Shown in pieces: positions 10,818-24,500 of a DNA stretch of 64,000 nucleotides. Source of the DNA: Panicum virgatum (Eukaryota; Streptophyta; Magnoliopsida; Poales; Poaceae); the NCBI RefSeq assembly GCF_016808335.1, contig NC_053149.1, positions 24,279,238-24,343,237 on the forward strand, read 5' to 3'. A program made the translations under genes and the position numbers. The stretch's first letter is position 1, and every line of letters begins with the position of its first letter. The notes under the pieces are model-generated. The model was given only the letters and a program-made list of their open reading frames with translations, made no database searches and was not told the DNA's origin.

Positions 10818-12540
10818 ATTTGTATGTTTTTGAAAACACATGCATGTTGCATGTGCACTCTACCAGCGAGGTAAAAGAGGTGATGCGTTTGGCTTCAAAG
10901 ATAACATCGATTAGTTTCCAATGTGATATGGATTCGTCAAATGAACTCTTTGTTCCAAAGGGCCCTTGTAAATTTAAGTATTCAGATCCTCTAAAACTTC
11001 CATAGAAGTCGAACAATCCAAATGCTGCACGGACCTGTCTGGCACACTTGATGGAAGGTTTATTAGATCACAGAAGGTATCAATAGGTACAACTAGTAAC
11101 TATACTATTTGTATCCTATCATTAAAGTTGATATTCTAATAAGTACTTATTTAAAGTTTTATCTAAAATGAACCGGTAGAAGAGCTGCATATTCTATTGA
11201 TTAGAGAGGCTAGAAAGCCGAAAGACAGTTGCATCCAAGGATGCAAGTGGGTATCCAATGGTATTTTTGAGCTAATTAATTATGATACCATGCCACTCTA
11301 GTTTATTTCTCCTCCCAAATTATTTACACATAATATCATTCTAGTTCATTTTATCAATTTTTTAGATCAATCCAATAACCCAAAAATTATCTACCTTCAT
11401 CCCTAGTTATCATATCCTTTTCAAGCACGGTAGAAGAAACCTTTCGAACTTTACTTCACAGAAGAAACCACGGCTTACAAATTTACACGAAGTGACGCAG
11501 TTTATGTTGTTTGGACGACGGGACTATTGTAACTACAAATTGCTCACCACAAGTTCTTGTCCATTAATTTGTTCAAGCCTTCAGACTTTGTCCAGTAGCA
11601 AGCTGACACGACAAATAACTAGCATGCCGACACGACAAATAAACTAAGTGACGTAGTTTACGTTGTTTGTCGCTCGTGAGGCTCAAGCACCGTCGCATCC
11701 AAATAAACCAACCATAATCTTAGAAATAAAAAAATGACATGCCTACCCATAAGCTAAGAAAAAAATTACGGTCGCATGCAAAACCTACAGGTCCAGGTCC
11801 CTGTCACACTGCATGCACACACGTCGAAGTAATATCCGAAGATGATATTGCGCTCAAATTGAACTTTTCAACGTTTCTTTACGACGCTGCACTAGCAAAC
11901 GCACAGATAGAAGAAAAAGAAACGGGGATTCTTTCAGTAGACAATCTGTAGTACTTGAAGTACCTCGTTATAGAATACTAGTACATGACTTCAAAACGCG
12001 ATAAGAAAAAACACAGAAAGGAGAGAATGCATTGGAGGAAATATGAAGAAAATAAAACTTGTCTAGCAGATTCGATTGTTTTCAGAGAATCTAGAAACCT
12101 TCCAAAACCCCTATGAAAATCCTTGGATGCAAAGAATGCTTAATCATATCTACCGGTTCTAAACTAATCCTGTACCATAAAAAAAACTAATAACCCTTTC
12201 TGTCACAAGAACGGTGCTGCCAGATGACCTGGAAAGTTATCGCAAACTGAAGTATGTTAACTATAAACTACAGGTAATTACATATACCGCTTTCACCACC
12301 TCCCCGAAACCCACACATCGACGCACGGTTACCAAGTACAAACCGTACCATCTACAAAACAAAACCGTCTAAACCAAAGAATCGGTCAGTTGCTCATGAT
12401 GGCAAGGTTATAGCCGTATATCTTAGCATGCATTCATCCTCACATAATGATGCTGCACGAATCCATCATCCGCCAGTAGTTACCACATTAGGATCCATTT
12501 CTATATTACCTTTTTTTACACGCCCAAAAACTTTAGCAAG
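10818..12540. other. Flank downstream of HASTY, no gene seen
   Basis: AT-rich sequence without a credible coding frame. Its right-hand part should include the HASTY 3' untranslated region, since the HASTY stop codon is at 12541-12543. Two weakly matching inverted stretches near 11165-11245 and 12095-12165 share GAACCGGTAGA and TGCATCCAAGGA and may be the ends of an eroded DNA transposon. A short direct repeat GACACGACAAATAA occurs at about 11607 and 11630. Confidence 0.4.
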
Positions 12541-15500
12541 TCATGTTGATGATAGTGTGGCCAATCCAATTTGGCCATCTTCTTCAGCAATTCCATGGTG
12601 TGCCGAAGAGCTCCTATTTCGAGCTGCAAGAAAGCAATGTATGTTAATGTGGGATATTGTAAAATTTCAAATAAGCTCCAATTATTTGATAGCATAACAC
12701 TGCATTTCGAGCTATCAATCTACATGGAACAAAAAATTAGCAAGCCACAAAATTATAAGTGCAAACAAAAACTCCCTAGTCCTCGTACTACTCTCGCCCC
12801 ATGTTACATGTCCTAACTTTAAGCTTTGACATTTTTTTTGAGGTAATAAGCTTTGACATTAGATGTCGGACATTGTCTAAATGCCTAAAGCAACAGGTCA
12901 AAGGGAACCGATTTTGGTTTGACACGAAAATAACCATCTTTTATGGCAAGCAACAGATAAAACTCCATAGAGGCTATGAAAAATAAATCTGGTGCGCGGA
13001 AGAAATGTAACCATGTGCATTTAGACCCCAACTTTCTGCTGGTTATATAAAGGACCTGATGGTGCAATACACAATAATGAAAATAAAAGGAAAAAAGTTG
13101 CTCACTTGTAACATTGGTAATCACATTAGTTGTCTTCTGGGCAGCAAGAGCTCTTAATTTGTTCCCTGTAGCCAGCAGAAGTAAGCTTCGCATATGTTGC
13201 TTTTGCTCTTTCGGACTAGCAGTTTTACTCAAAGAGTCATCAAACGCTAGCAAATCTTCCTGCTTGATGTGTGGGAGGGAAAGAAGAACCTACAGGCGAA
13301 TCACTCAAATTTATTCCCAATGCACATAACTGACCAGGTAAAGAATTGCATCCTACTTTTCTAGAACATGAATTTCATCCTACTACTAAATAGCAATCAG
13401 TGGAGGTTGTGCTTGTAAACTATCCATTGACTCATTGGTAACGATATTTCATTTACAACAACAACAACAACAACAACAACAACATAGCCTTTTTTCCCAA
13501 GCAAGTTGGGGTAGGCTAGAGATGAAACCCGAAAGAAATAAGTTCAAGGTTCAGGCACATTGATAGCTAGTCTCCAAGCGCTCCTATCCAAAGCTATCTC
13601 TTTAGATATATTCCAATCCTTAAGGTCTCTCTTAACCGACTCATCCCACGTCAGTTTAGGTCTACCTCTACCCCTCTTTACATTGTCGACCCGCTCAAGA
13701 ACCCCATTACGCACCGGCGCCTCAGGAGGCCTTCGTTGGACATGTCCAAACCATCTCAGCCGATGCTGGGTAAGTTTCTCCTCAATTGGTGCCACTCCGA
13801 CCCTATCCCGAATAACTTCGTTCCGGACTCTATCCCTCCTTGTGTGCCCGCAAAACCACCGCAACATCCGCATCTCTGCTACACTCAGTTGCTGGACATG
13901 TCGCCTTTTTGTAGGCCAACATTCAGCACCGTATAGCATCGCCGGACGAATTGCTGTCCTATAGAATTTGTCTTTTAGCTTTTGTGGCACCCTCTTGTCA
14001 CAAAGGATGCCAGAAGCTTGCCGCCATTTCAACCAGCCAGCTGAAATTCTATGCCTAACATCTTCATCAATATCGCCATCCTTTTGTAGCACCAATCCTA
14101 AATACCGAAAAGTATCAATACTATGCCCACACATTTGTTCACTTGCATACTTTAGTACCTCGAAACTTCACTATCAATACATACAAATGTTGACATCAGT
14201 CTGCCACAGCAAGGCCTACTAAAAAGTAGTGAGTAGCTACAACATAGCCCTTAACTACTAATATTAATGATTTTTAAAATAAGACAAAGAAAATAAGGAA
14301 AGTTAAGGGATGATAAAACTATGAAAAGTTAAAATGGTTGCAACCTATGAAACAACAATGACAAAAATGATAACACTATCCAAAGTTAAGGGAATATTGA
14401 TGTGTAGACAAAAAAAGGTGGGTCACTAATAGGTCTAGAGTCTAGAGAGTTATCGCAACAATTGCTACAAATAATGTGGTCATGAACCATGCACTCAAGT
14501 CAAACTTGCTCATGTGTAACAAACCGCAGCTATTAACCTATTATAGAGTCCAACACATCAACGACCAAAGTTAAATATTAGCAGGCTTCTAAGTAACGAA
14601 AAAGAATAATAAGCACTCATTTTTCATAACAAAGGTAACAAGTGTAAATAATAAGTAGTGCAATACCACTTAGGCAATGATACGAATATCTAAAACAGTA
14701 CTTAACATCGAAAATATCAATATTCATGAAAAAAAGAAATAGTTCAAAACAAGCCCACAAATAAAGTTAACATGATACACATCATCGAATGTACCCATGC
14801 CCATAGAAAGTACTGCTCCAACATGTGTACAGTTTTCTAGTTTTAAACTAGAAGGAATTAATTATAGCATTCGAAATCAACATGAAGGATTAATTATAGC
14901 ACTCGAAATCAAAGTGAACCCCTTCTCAATAGCATAAACTTTCAAGGCCTAAAAGGCATAGCACAACTACTGTCGAGTTAGAGCAACTACGTTATAAGGA
15001 AATTGCCCTACATTATTATATCGTGAATTATGTGACCCACAAAAATTACCTGCCTAGGTGCAGGATCTCTATCAGACAGATAGACATATATCTCCCGACA
15101 AAGCCCAACAAGTTCGGCACTCATGATGGAATTTGATTCAACAGATAAACCCTGAATTATAGAAGAAAATAAATCCTTTGCAACAAACTGCCTCAACTCA
15201 GCCTGGTTTGAAGCAACAGCAAGGTGAATCAGTGCACCACAAAAGGGGATAACTTTAGTCACAGCATCACTATCAGTCCAACTAAACACTTCAACTGATA
15301 TTCTCAATGCAGGAAGAGCTGTGCCAACATGAAGCATAAGAAATCTGTGAAAGAAAGGAAAAAAAACATCAGACTTCATTTGTTATTTTTGATCCATGCT
15401 TTAGACTTCATCCAATAAACTCAAAATTGCATGAAAATACAACAACAACAACAACAACAACAACATAGCCTCGAAATTGCATGAAAATAATAGGACTAAA

Positions 15501-18500
15501 TTTATCCTCAAAAGTCTTTTGCAATATTAATAGTTTTTTTTAGTCACTGCTACGAGATGCTGGTAACGCTACAGCTATGAGATGCAGATACAGCAAAGGA
15601 AGTAGGTTAAATAAATGGGTCAGACTGATCAATTTATAACAGGCAACAAAATTCTTGAAGAGCTATAAAATGCCAAACATGTTAAAACAGAAATCCTTCA
15701 AATACAAGTTCTCTAAATCATGCAACGTGCTAGAAATTTTTGCATTACCCAGTGAGAGAAGTTGAAGCAAAATATTCCAGATTCTTCAAAGAATCCATCC
15801 GGTTGGAAGGTCCAAGTTGTTCCAAGGATGGAAGTCCACTATTTAAGCCTGGTGATGCTAAAGCCCAAAGCACAGAACACACTTCACGAGTCAAGTCACG
15901 TAGCAACTTCTCTTCCATGACCTCTGCCTTCAGTTCTGACCCAGAAAGATTACCAATGCTGTCTGGAACCTTAGCCCGACCCTCATGAAGAAGACTGGAC
16001 CATGAATAATGAAGAGCTTGCTGACAATGGACAAACAATGGCTGCAAAAGGCTCCCTAGCCACACTTGCCATAGATCAGCAGGGCAATATTTGACAAATG
16101 GAATAATAACAAGGTGGATAAGTTGGCGCAAATGCCGAAACTCCATAACTTGTAAATTCTCCATAAGAGCAAGTGCGACAGAGGAAGCCTCTGCGCATCG
16201 AAAGAATGCTTCCCCAAGAGTAGCTGCCAATCCTAAAACATTGTACCTGTGGTATACAATTTTTGCACGTGTCAAAAAAGATTACAACAAACAGGAGAGA
16301 TCGTTTTTAACTTTTGTGAACTGCAATATACGACTGATTCTGATGACTTAAAGTGTCAATCAAGTATATTTAATATTAAATTTGCAGGGTGTATAAGAAT
16401 ATCTCAAATTGACCAGGGTTCAGACATTTACATGACATGAATAGTAGGTTATGTTTGGTTTGAACTGCAAATAATCCCACCAAAACTTGGCCATGACCAA
16501 AACCAAGTGAAAGAAGGTTATTTGGAACTTTGGATTATAGCCAAATCATGTACAGAGTATTTGGTAAAATTGATATTGCAGAATTTGGTTTAGAAACAAC
16601 TTCTGCTTCTAAATTTTGTCAAGTTACACTCTTTCCATTGATTGCTTTAAAACTTTTTCCGCCTCTACCTAACTGTGCTTCAGTAGCTTTTTTTTTGTTT
16701 GAATAATCAGTTACTTATTTATGATGTGGCTTAAACAAAGATAGTATGATGTGTGCATGACCTTCCATTGTGTTACCCAGCCAAGACTTAGTAGATAGAT
16801 GGGAGTGAATCCACAATAACACTTGAAGAAGGCTTTGACCACAATGAGTTGTTTTACCACAAATTAGCAGTGAAAGGCCAAATTACCAACAAGGGGTGCT
16901 GCTCATCAGCACTGTTGACGGTTTCGGTCCTAACTGTTCGATAGTTGCAGCTGCTTAATTTTCTTCATCGCCTGCTAGATTCATTCACAGGTTTTATCTA
17001 GATGGTTTGGTGGAAACTGTATTGCTCAGCCCTACCCAACTATGCAAGGGCATTGCCAAGTTGGTAAATATCCAGATAACAGTCAAACAGTTGCAGCGAT
17101 AACAATATCTCGCAAGACTAGTGAGGCTACCAACCAAACACAATCAAATCCCACTCTGACCACAGATCACCCATGTTGCTGTTAATGTTGTTAGACTAAC
17201 AAGAGAAAGAAAAGTTTGCAAGGATAGATTCCATTTTCAGCGAAAGTATTCTGCAGTGGTAATAGCAGTTCATAGTTCTCACCCGCTGTCTCGGATCCCG
17301 CGCAACCAGTTTTTTATGTTGTTTTCCTTGGATTCTCCATCTCTTTGAACTTCCAGCAATCCATCAGCAGGTGCAACCTGGCCTTTGGTAAGTTTGCCTG
17401 TCTCTCCTAGAAGGCTAGCCTGCTCCGCAACAGTCATGCTTTTTGCTGCTTTGATTTCCCGTGTCTGAGACTGAGCAAACGGCTCAGCCCAGAGAGCATG
17501 TATGCATCGCAGCAGCTGAAAATCGAAAAACAGATTAAGAGAGAAAAGTTAAAACGCCAGTTATTTATCAGCATAGCTAGTGCAGAGCAAGTAACTGCAG
17601 AAAGCTTATAATAGGATTGAGTAATATCACATAATTTCCATTCTTGTAATTCTCATTATTATCTCAACTGATAATCAAACTGCCAAACATACCCTTAAGA
17701 GAGGGGGCAGAATCCATGCTAGATGTGAAGATATTGGATGCAGATAACCAGGTGCTGCTGTTGTGGTGGGTGCTTGTGGAGTTGTGGTAGACTTTTTGGT
17801 TCCACTCCTCTTGAGTGCCTTTTCAAAGAATGTAACAGTGTGATAAATTGACCACATAAATTGGCTATCAGCAAACATATTTGTCAAACCAGTAGGATCA
17901 GACAAGTATGCAGTTTGCCATTCCACTTGAGTCCACATCTTGTTTAGAGGTTCAAGTAACCAAGCAAGGACTTCCTGTTGCTGTTGAATCCTATGGAAAC
18001 AAATAAAAATACAAATTATAATAGAAGCAACACCAGAAATACTTGAAGGCTGCAGGCATAAATTTAAAAAGGTTTAGTGGCCAAATACCCAGCAGAAGAT
18101 GCCATCACAAGAAACGCTTCACATAGATGGTTATGTTCACCACGTAGTAAACGACCCTCTCCTTGAAGGTAAGCCATTGTATCAGCAATGTTCTGTAACA
18201 ATGGAAAAGGTATTTTCAACAATCAGAGGACCTCATAAACAATGGTCAGACCAACTTTAAAGTCTGATGCATGGAAAATTAGAACAAGCCCTAAAACATA
18301 GTTGCATTCTGATTTATTCATATTAGGAAATGTATAGAACCTGACATATATAGCTTATTGTAGTTGCTATGTATAGCTGATTGATTTGTACCAGGATAGT
18401 TTCCTTGTAACACAAGCCACATTGGCTATATATATGAAGGCTCACCCCCCTGATTGGGTGTGGTGTTTCTCCCATTCTACCTTTCTTCATGGTATCAAGA

Positions 18501-21500
18501 GTCCGGGCCCTTCCTGGCTCCTCTCCCTTCCGCTAAACCCCCGTCGCCGCCACCAGGCCGCGACCCAACCACCATCTCGCCGAGCCCTTACCTCGGCGCC
18601 TACCCACGCCGCCGCCTCCTCTGGCCGCCGCGTCTCCCTCCCTGCTGCCGCCTTCTCTTCCAGGCCGCAGCATTTTATTTTTCCTGATCCAATCTGCTAT
18701 TGACGGCCGCCGCCATGACGTCCGCCAATTCCGGATCAACCATCCTCTCGTCTGGTTCCTCCTCCTCTCCAGGGACACAGGGCGACTCCGTCGGCCCTCT
18801 GTTCGTCCACCCCTTCGCCTCTGTCAACGTGAAGCATCACGTGCCGATGACGCTGGAACTCCAGGGCAGCAATTTCGCCCGGTGGTCGGCGAGCTTCCTT
18901 GCCATGTGCGGCAAGTTCGGCGTCATCTCCCACATCGACGGCACTGCTCCACCCTCCCCCGCCGACTCCTCCTGGCAGCAGGCGGATTGCTGTGTCCGGA
19001 GTTGGATCTTCGGCTCCGTTGCCGAGGCCGTCCTCGACATGGCCACGACCGGCACCACCCAGACCACTCGTCAGCTCTAGGTCGCCATCGACGGTCTCTT
19101 CCAGGCGAACAAGGCGCAGAGGGCCATCTTCCTGAGCCACGAGTTCCACTCGATGACTCAAGGGGATTCCTCCATCGACGACTACTGCCTCCGCGTCAAG
19201 ACCACCGCCAACAAGCTCCGCGACATCGGCCATCCCGTCGACGAGCCACAACTCGTCCTCAATCTCCTCCGCGGGTTGAACGAAGAGTTTGCCGGCACCG
19301 CCGACCACGTCGCTGCCACCAGCCTCACCCTCACCTACGCGCGCGACCAACTCTCCCTCAAGGAGCTGCGCCTCGCGAATGGGAAGAAGGTCGCCGCCGC
19401 CACGGCGCTCATCGCCGGCTCTGCTTCCTCCTGCGGCGGCGCTGGCTGCCGCGGTCAGCAGCAGGCGCCGCAGCAGCAGCCCCGCGGCGACGGCCAGAGG
19501 CGCAACTCCGGCAAGAAGGGCGGGCGCAAGAACGGCGGCGGATCTGGCGGAGGGTCCGGCGCGCACGGCGGCGGCTTCGGCGCTTCGCAGCGCCCATCGC
19601 CTGCTGGGCCCTGGTTCTGTATGAACCCGGGCGGCCAGTACTGGGCCGGCGCTGGTGGGCCGCCTGCTGGGCAGCCGTGGCGCCCTTCGCCAGGCCTGCT
19701 GGGTTCTGGGCCGCCACAGGCCCACGCGGCCTTCGCTCCACTTGGGCCGCAGCAGGCCCACACGGCGTTTGCTCCTCTCCAGTACTCGCCAGGCCCGTTC
19801 GCTGCTCCTCCGGCCCAAGCTTCGACATGGGATCAAGCTGGGCTGATTGCAGCCCTCCAGCAGATGTCTGTCCAAGGGTCCTCCCCCTGGGTGATGGATT
19901 CCGACGCCTCCTCCCACATGACGTCCTCGGATGGTATACTCCTCAAACGTCTGCCCACTTCCATCTCTTCAATTTTAGTAGGCAATGGTACTAGTATCCC
20001 AGTCACGTCTCACGGTCACTCCGTTCTCGCCACCACAGCGTCCACTTTTGCACTCAATAATGTTCTTGTCGTTCCCTCGATTGTTCAGAATTTACTTTCT
20101 GTTCGTCAGTTTACCCGCGACAACCACTGTTCCATTGAGTTTGACGCTTTCGGGTTTTCTGTTAAGGACATCCCGACGGGGCGCGTGATTCTTCGCTGCA
20201 ATAGCGACGGGGATCTATACACCTTGCAGTCTTCCACCGCGTCTGCACTTGTCGCCGCCTCCAGCACTTTGTGGCACCAGCGCCTCGGCCACCCCGCTCC
20301 AGCAGCAGTAGCTAGATTGAATAAAAACAATTTATTATCTTGTAATAATTCAGGCCATTCGCTTTGCCATTCTTGTCAGCTTGGCAAACACGCTCGCCTG
20401 CCATTTACTTCATCTACTTCGCATACTGCTGCACCCTTTGAGCTTGTTCATTGTGATGTTTGGACGTCACCAGTATCTAGCATTTCTGGCTATTCTTATT
20501 ACTTGGTGATTTTGGACGATTTTTCTCATTTCTGCTGGACATTCCCCCTCAGACGCAAGTCTGATGTCCACCAGACTATAGTTGATTTCGTTGCTTATGT
20601 TCGCACTCAGTTTGGTCTGCCCGTTAAGTGCTTTCAGGCCGACAATGGCACAGAGTTTGTCAACACTGCCACGTCAACTTTCCTGGCGGCCCATGGCACC
20701 CTGCTACGTCTCTCGTGTCCGTACACCTCCGCACAGAACGGCAAGGCTGAGCGTGTTCTTCGCACGCTCAATAACTCCGTGCGCACTCTCCTGCTTCATG
20801 CGTCCATGCCAGCATCCTACTGGGCTGAGGCACTTGCAGCCGCCTGCTATTTGCTTAATAGGCGCCCCTCGTCCTCCATTCACAGCGAGATCCCCTACAC
20901 ACGCCTCTACAGCGCGCCGCCTAGCTATGATCACCTGCGAGTATTTGGGTGCCTGTGCTATCCCAATCTCCAGGCGACCTCCGCACACAAGCTAGCCCCG
21001 CGCTCCGCAGCCTGTGTGTTCCTCGGGTATCCTACAGCTCATAAGGGGTACCGCTGTCTCGACTTGTCCACCAGGCGCATCATCATCTCGCGTCATGTTG
21101 TCTTCGACGAGTCACACTTCCCTTTTGCAGACGTCTCCCCTACTGCATCCCCATCGTCCCTTGATTTTTTGGCCGACGATACTGTGGATACTATGCCTTG
21201 CTCTACTAACCGTGCAGCTCGTCGTCCGCCTTCGGCGCCCGCGGTCGCTCCGTTCTCCTCGAACGTTGAGCAGCCGCCTCCCTCCTCCGAGCTTGCAGGT
21301 CCCGGCGGGCGTGGTCCAGTGCCCCCATCAGGACCTGCACTTCCGGGCGGGTCTGGCCCTGCACTTCCGACCAGACCCCCCCCAGCGCCCCCAGCACCGC
21401 CGCTGCTGGTCTACTCTCGCCGACCGCGCGCACCTGTGCCTCCTCCGCCTGTGCCTGCTCCTGTGCCTGCTGCCCCGGAATTCTCTGGACCTGTGACTCG

Positions 21501-24500
21501 TACACAGTCTGGTGTTATTCCGCGCGTGCAGTACAAGGGGCTGGCCGCCATCGTCCCGTCCCCGCTCCCGGCGAACTACCGCAGCGGGCTCGCTGATCCG
21601 AATTGGCGAGCTGCCATGGCTGATGAGTTTCAGGCCCTGATCGACAACGGCACCTGGCGTCTCGTTCCCCGACCGCCTGGTGCCAACGTCGTCTCCGAGA
21701 AGTGGATCTTCAAGCATAAGTACCATTCCGACGGTACTCTTGCTCGGCACAAGGCGCGCTGGGTCGTCCGAGGCTTCTCCCAGCAGCATGGCATAGACTA
21801 CGACGAGACCTTCAGCCCGGTGGTCAAACCGGCAACCATCCGGGCTGTTCTCAGCATCGCCACTTCTCGTGCCTGGCCCATCCACCAGCTCGACGTGAAG
21901 AACGCCTTTCTTCACGGCCACCTCGACGAGACGGTCTACTGCCAGCAGCCGCCTGGATTCGTCGACCCCGCCGCCCCTGATCACGTCTGCCACCTGCAGA
22001 AGTCCTTGTACGGGCTCAAGCAGGCGCCGCGAGCGTGGTACCAGCGGTTCGCCTCCTTCATTCGACAACTCGGCTTCATCGCCTCGGCCTCCGACACTTC
22101 CCTCTTTGTGCTCAAAGAGGGCGCGAGCATCGCCTACTTGCTGCTCTACGTCGATGACATCATCCTCACCGCTTCGTCCTCGACGCTTCTTCAGCAGATC
22201 ATGGCCAAACTCAACTCTGAGTTCGCCATGACCGACCTCGGCGACCTGCACCACTTCCTCGGCATCTCCGTCACGCGCTCGTCTGACGGCCTGTTCCTGT
22301 CCCAGCGACAGTACGCCATGGATCTTCTCCAGCGTGCCGGCATGACTGAGTGTCACTCTACGGCGACCCCTGTTGACACTCAGGCCAAGCTCTCAGGCTC
22401 GGATGGTGCCCCGCTGTCTGCCTCTGACAGCTCCGACTACAGGAGTCTCGTGGGTGCTCTTCAGTACCTCACCTTGACTCGGCCTGACCTGGCGTACGCT
22501 GTCCAGCAAGTGTGCCTCTTCATGCACGACCCTCGCGAGCCTCATCTCGCTTTGGTCAAGCGCATCCTGCGCTACGTGAAGGGCACGCTCTCCTACGGCC
22601 TCCACATCGGCACCGGCCCCGTCGACAGTCTGACTGCCTACTCCGACGCCGATTGGGCTGGCTGTCCGGACTCCCAGCGCTCGACTTCAGGCTTCTGCGT
22701 GTTCCTCGGCGACAACCTGATTTCGTGGTCTTCGAAGCGTCAGACCACGGTGTCCAGGTCCAGCGCCGAGGCCGAGTACCGTGCGGTCGCCCATGCCGTT
22801 GCTGAGTGCTGCTGGATCCGCCAGTTGCTTCAGGAGCTCCATGTTCCCCTCGCTTCCGCCACCGTTGTCTATTGTGACAACGTGAGTGCCGTCTACATGA
22901 CGGCCAACCCTGTTCACCACCGGCGCACGAAGCACATCGAGATCGACATTCACTTCGTCCGCGAGAAGGTGGCGCTTGGACAGGTCCGGGTTCATGTTCC
23001 CTCCGCTCATCAGTTCGCTGACATCATGACCAAGGGCCTCCCTGTACAGCTCTTCACAGAGTTTCGGTCCAGTCTTTGCGTCCGTACTCCTCCCGTTGCG
23101 ACTGCGGGCGGGTATTAGGAAATGTATAGAACCTGACATATATAGCTTATTGTAGTTGCTATGTATAGCTGATTGATTTGTACCAGGATAGTTTCCTTGT
23201 AACACAAGCCACATTGGCTATATATATGAAGGCTCACCCCCCTGATTGGGTGTGGTGTTTCTCCCATTCTACCTTTCTTCAATTCAGATCCTTTTCAACT
23301 CAAGAATGAAAGTTCACCACACCAACCAGTAACAAAAGTTTATCACATATGTTTCTTGACTAGTTTCATATACCATAGAACTGTAGCCGCAATTTGTATT
23401 TTATAGTTCAAAAGGGATGGTAATTGGATATGGCTAAAAGACTTCAATGTAACATAATCTGCATGTATTTACAATTGTTTACAAGGCCACAAAGCAAACA
23501 AAGGTAGCAAACTGGCAAGGTTCCCCAGAGGGTACCAAATCACAAACACCAACCTAATAGTATATTGAAAAATTCCAAAATTTAAATTTGAAAATGAACT
23601 GTGATTCCAGAAGAGGCGGGCCATTCTACAGACTTTCCTAGTTACCGTCCTATACTAGTAATGCCTACAGTCTCATTTTATTTATTTTGTTCCTATGTGG
23701 GACAAAACCAGAACCTGAACTCTGTTATATATTGCCCTTCAAGTCAGAGCTCATAAAAAAATTGAAAGCTGAGAATGTACATGAAAATCTGAAAAAAAAG
23801 TTAATAAGAATTTATTTAGGCTTAGTTTGGTATTGTGGTGGCTTATCATCCACAGTTTTATTTTACTACTTTTGAACACAATAACAACCCAAAGCCACTT
23901 CTTTTGGCCTGAGGGTCCCTACTGTTTCATTAAAAAAACAACTCAAAAGCAGCTATATAGCACGTTTTCAGAGCCATGATGCTGCCTTAACAGAATAAAG
24001 TTTCTATAGCAGCAAATATTCCATTATGCAGCACAGCACACATACTATTGATATAAACTTCAAGGTGAAGCACAACACGGCTGAATTAAATGGAGCCAAA
24101 AGCCATCAACGAAAGCACCTTCGAAACCATTAAGCTTCCATCTTACAACTAAATATCACGAAACACACTTTTCTCTCGTGAGTAAAAGGGTAGATCATAG
24201 TTACCAGAATCCCGCCTGAGGGCCACAAATCGTAATTCAGTTCAAGCAAACCAATTCATGGTTGGTGTGCAAACTGAATCACTCAGAAATGGTGGGTGGT
24301 ACATGAGGCCTAGATGCACCCAAACGGGCTAAGGAGATCGGACATCTCCAAGGCTGAGGCATGAGTTGTTGGGGGCACCACCATGCATGCGAAAGTCAAT
24401 GAAGGGATGATGCAGGGAGGGATTCGGCTGGCATCAGAATGGCAAAGCAGTCTGCTGTCCTAGGCAAAACAAGTTAACAGAGAGACAAGGGTGACACAGG

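Larger units (their letters stand above)
18321..23281 (+). mobile_element. Copia retrotransposon, Ale/Retrofit-like, identical LTRs
   Basis: The element is 4961 bp with two 169-bp LTRs (18321-18489 and 23113-23281) that I read as identical, flanked by 5-bp target duplications ATTCA (18316-18320 and 23282-23286). The primer site TGGTATCAAGAG abuts the left LTR and a purine tract GCGGGCGGG abuts the right one. Domain order is protease, integrase, reverse transcriptase, RNase H, i.e. Ty1/copia. Short LTRs, a length near 5 kb and a gag without zinc knuckle fit the Ale/Retrofit/Hopscotch group. Identical LTRs indicate a recent insertion. It is antisense to HASTY. Confidence 0.93.

Noticed and set aside
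18736..19917. 393-codon open frame on the minus strand
   Set aside because: It is wholly antisense to the Copia-1 gag, very GC-rich, and shows no domain. The plus-strand gag is clearly the coding frame.
21328..22356. 342-codon minus-strand open frame
   Set aside because: Antisense shadow of the Copia-1 reverse transcriptase.
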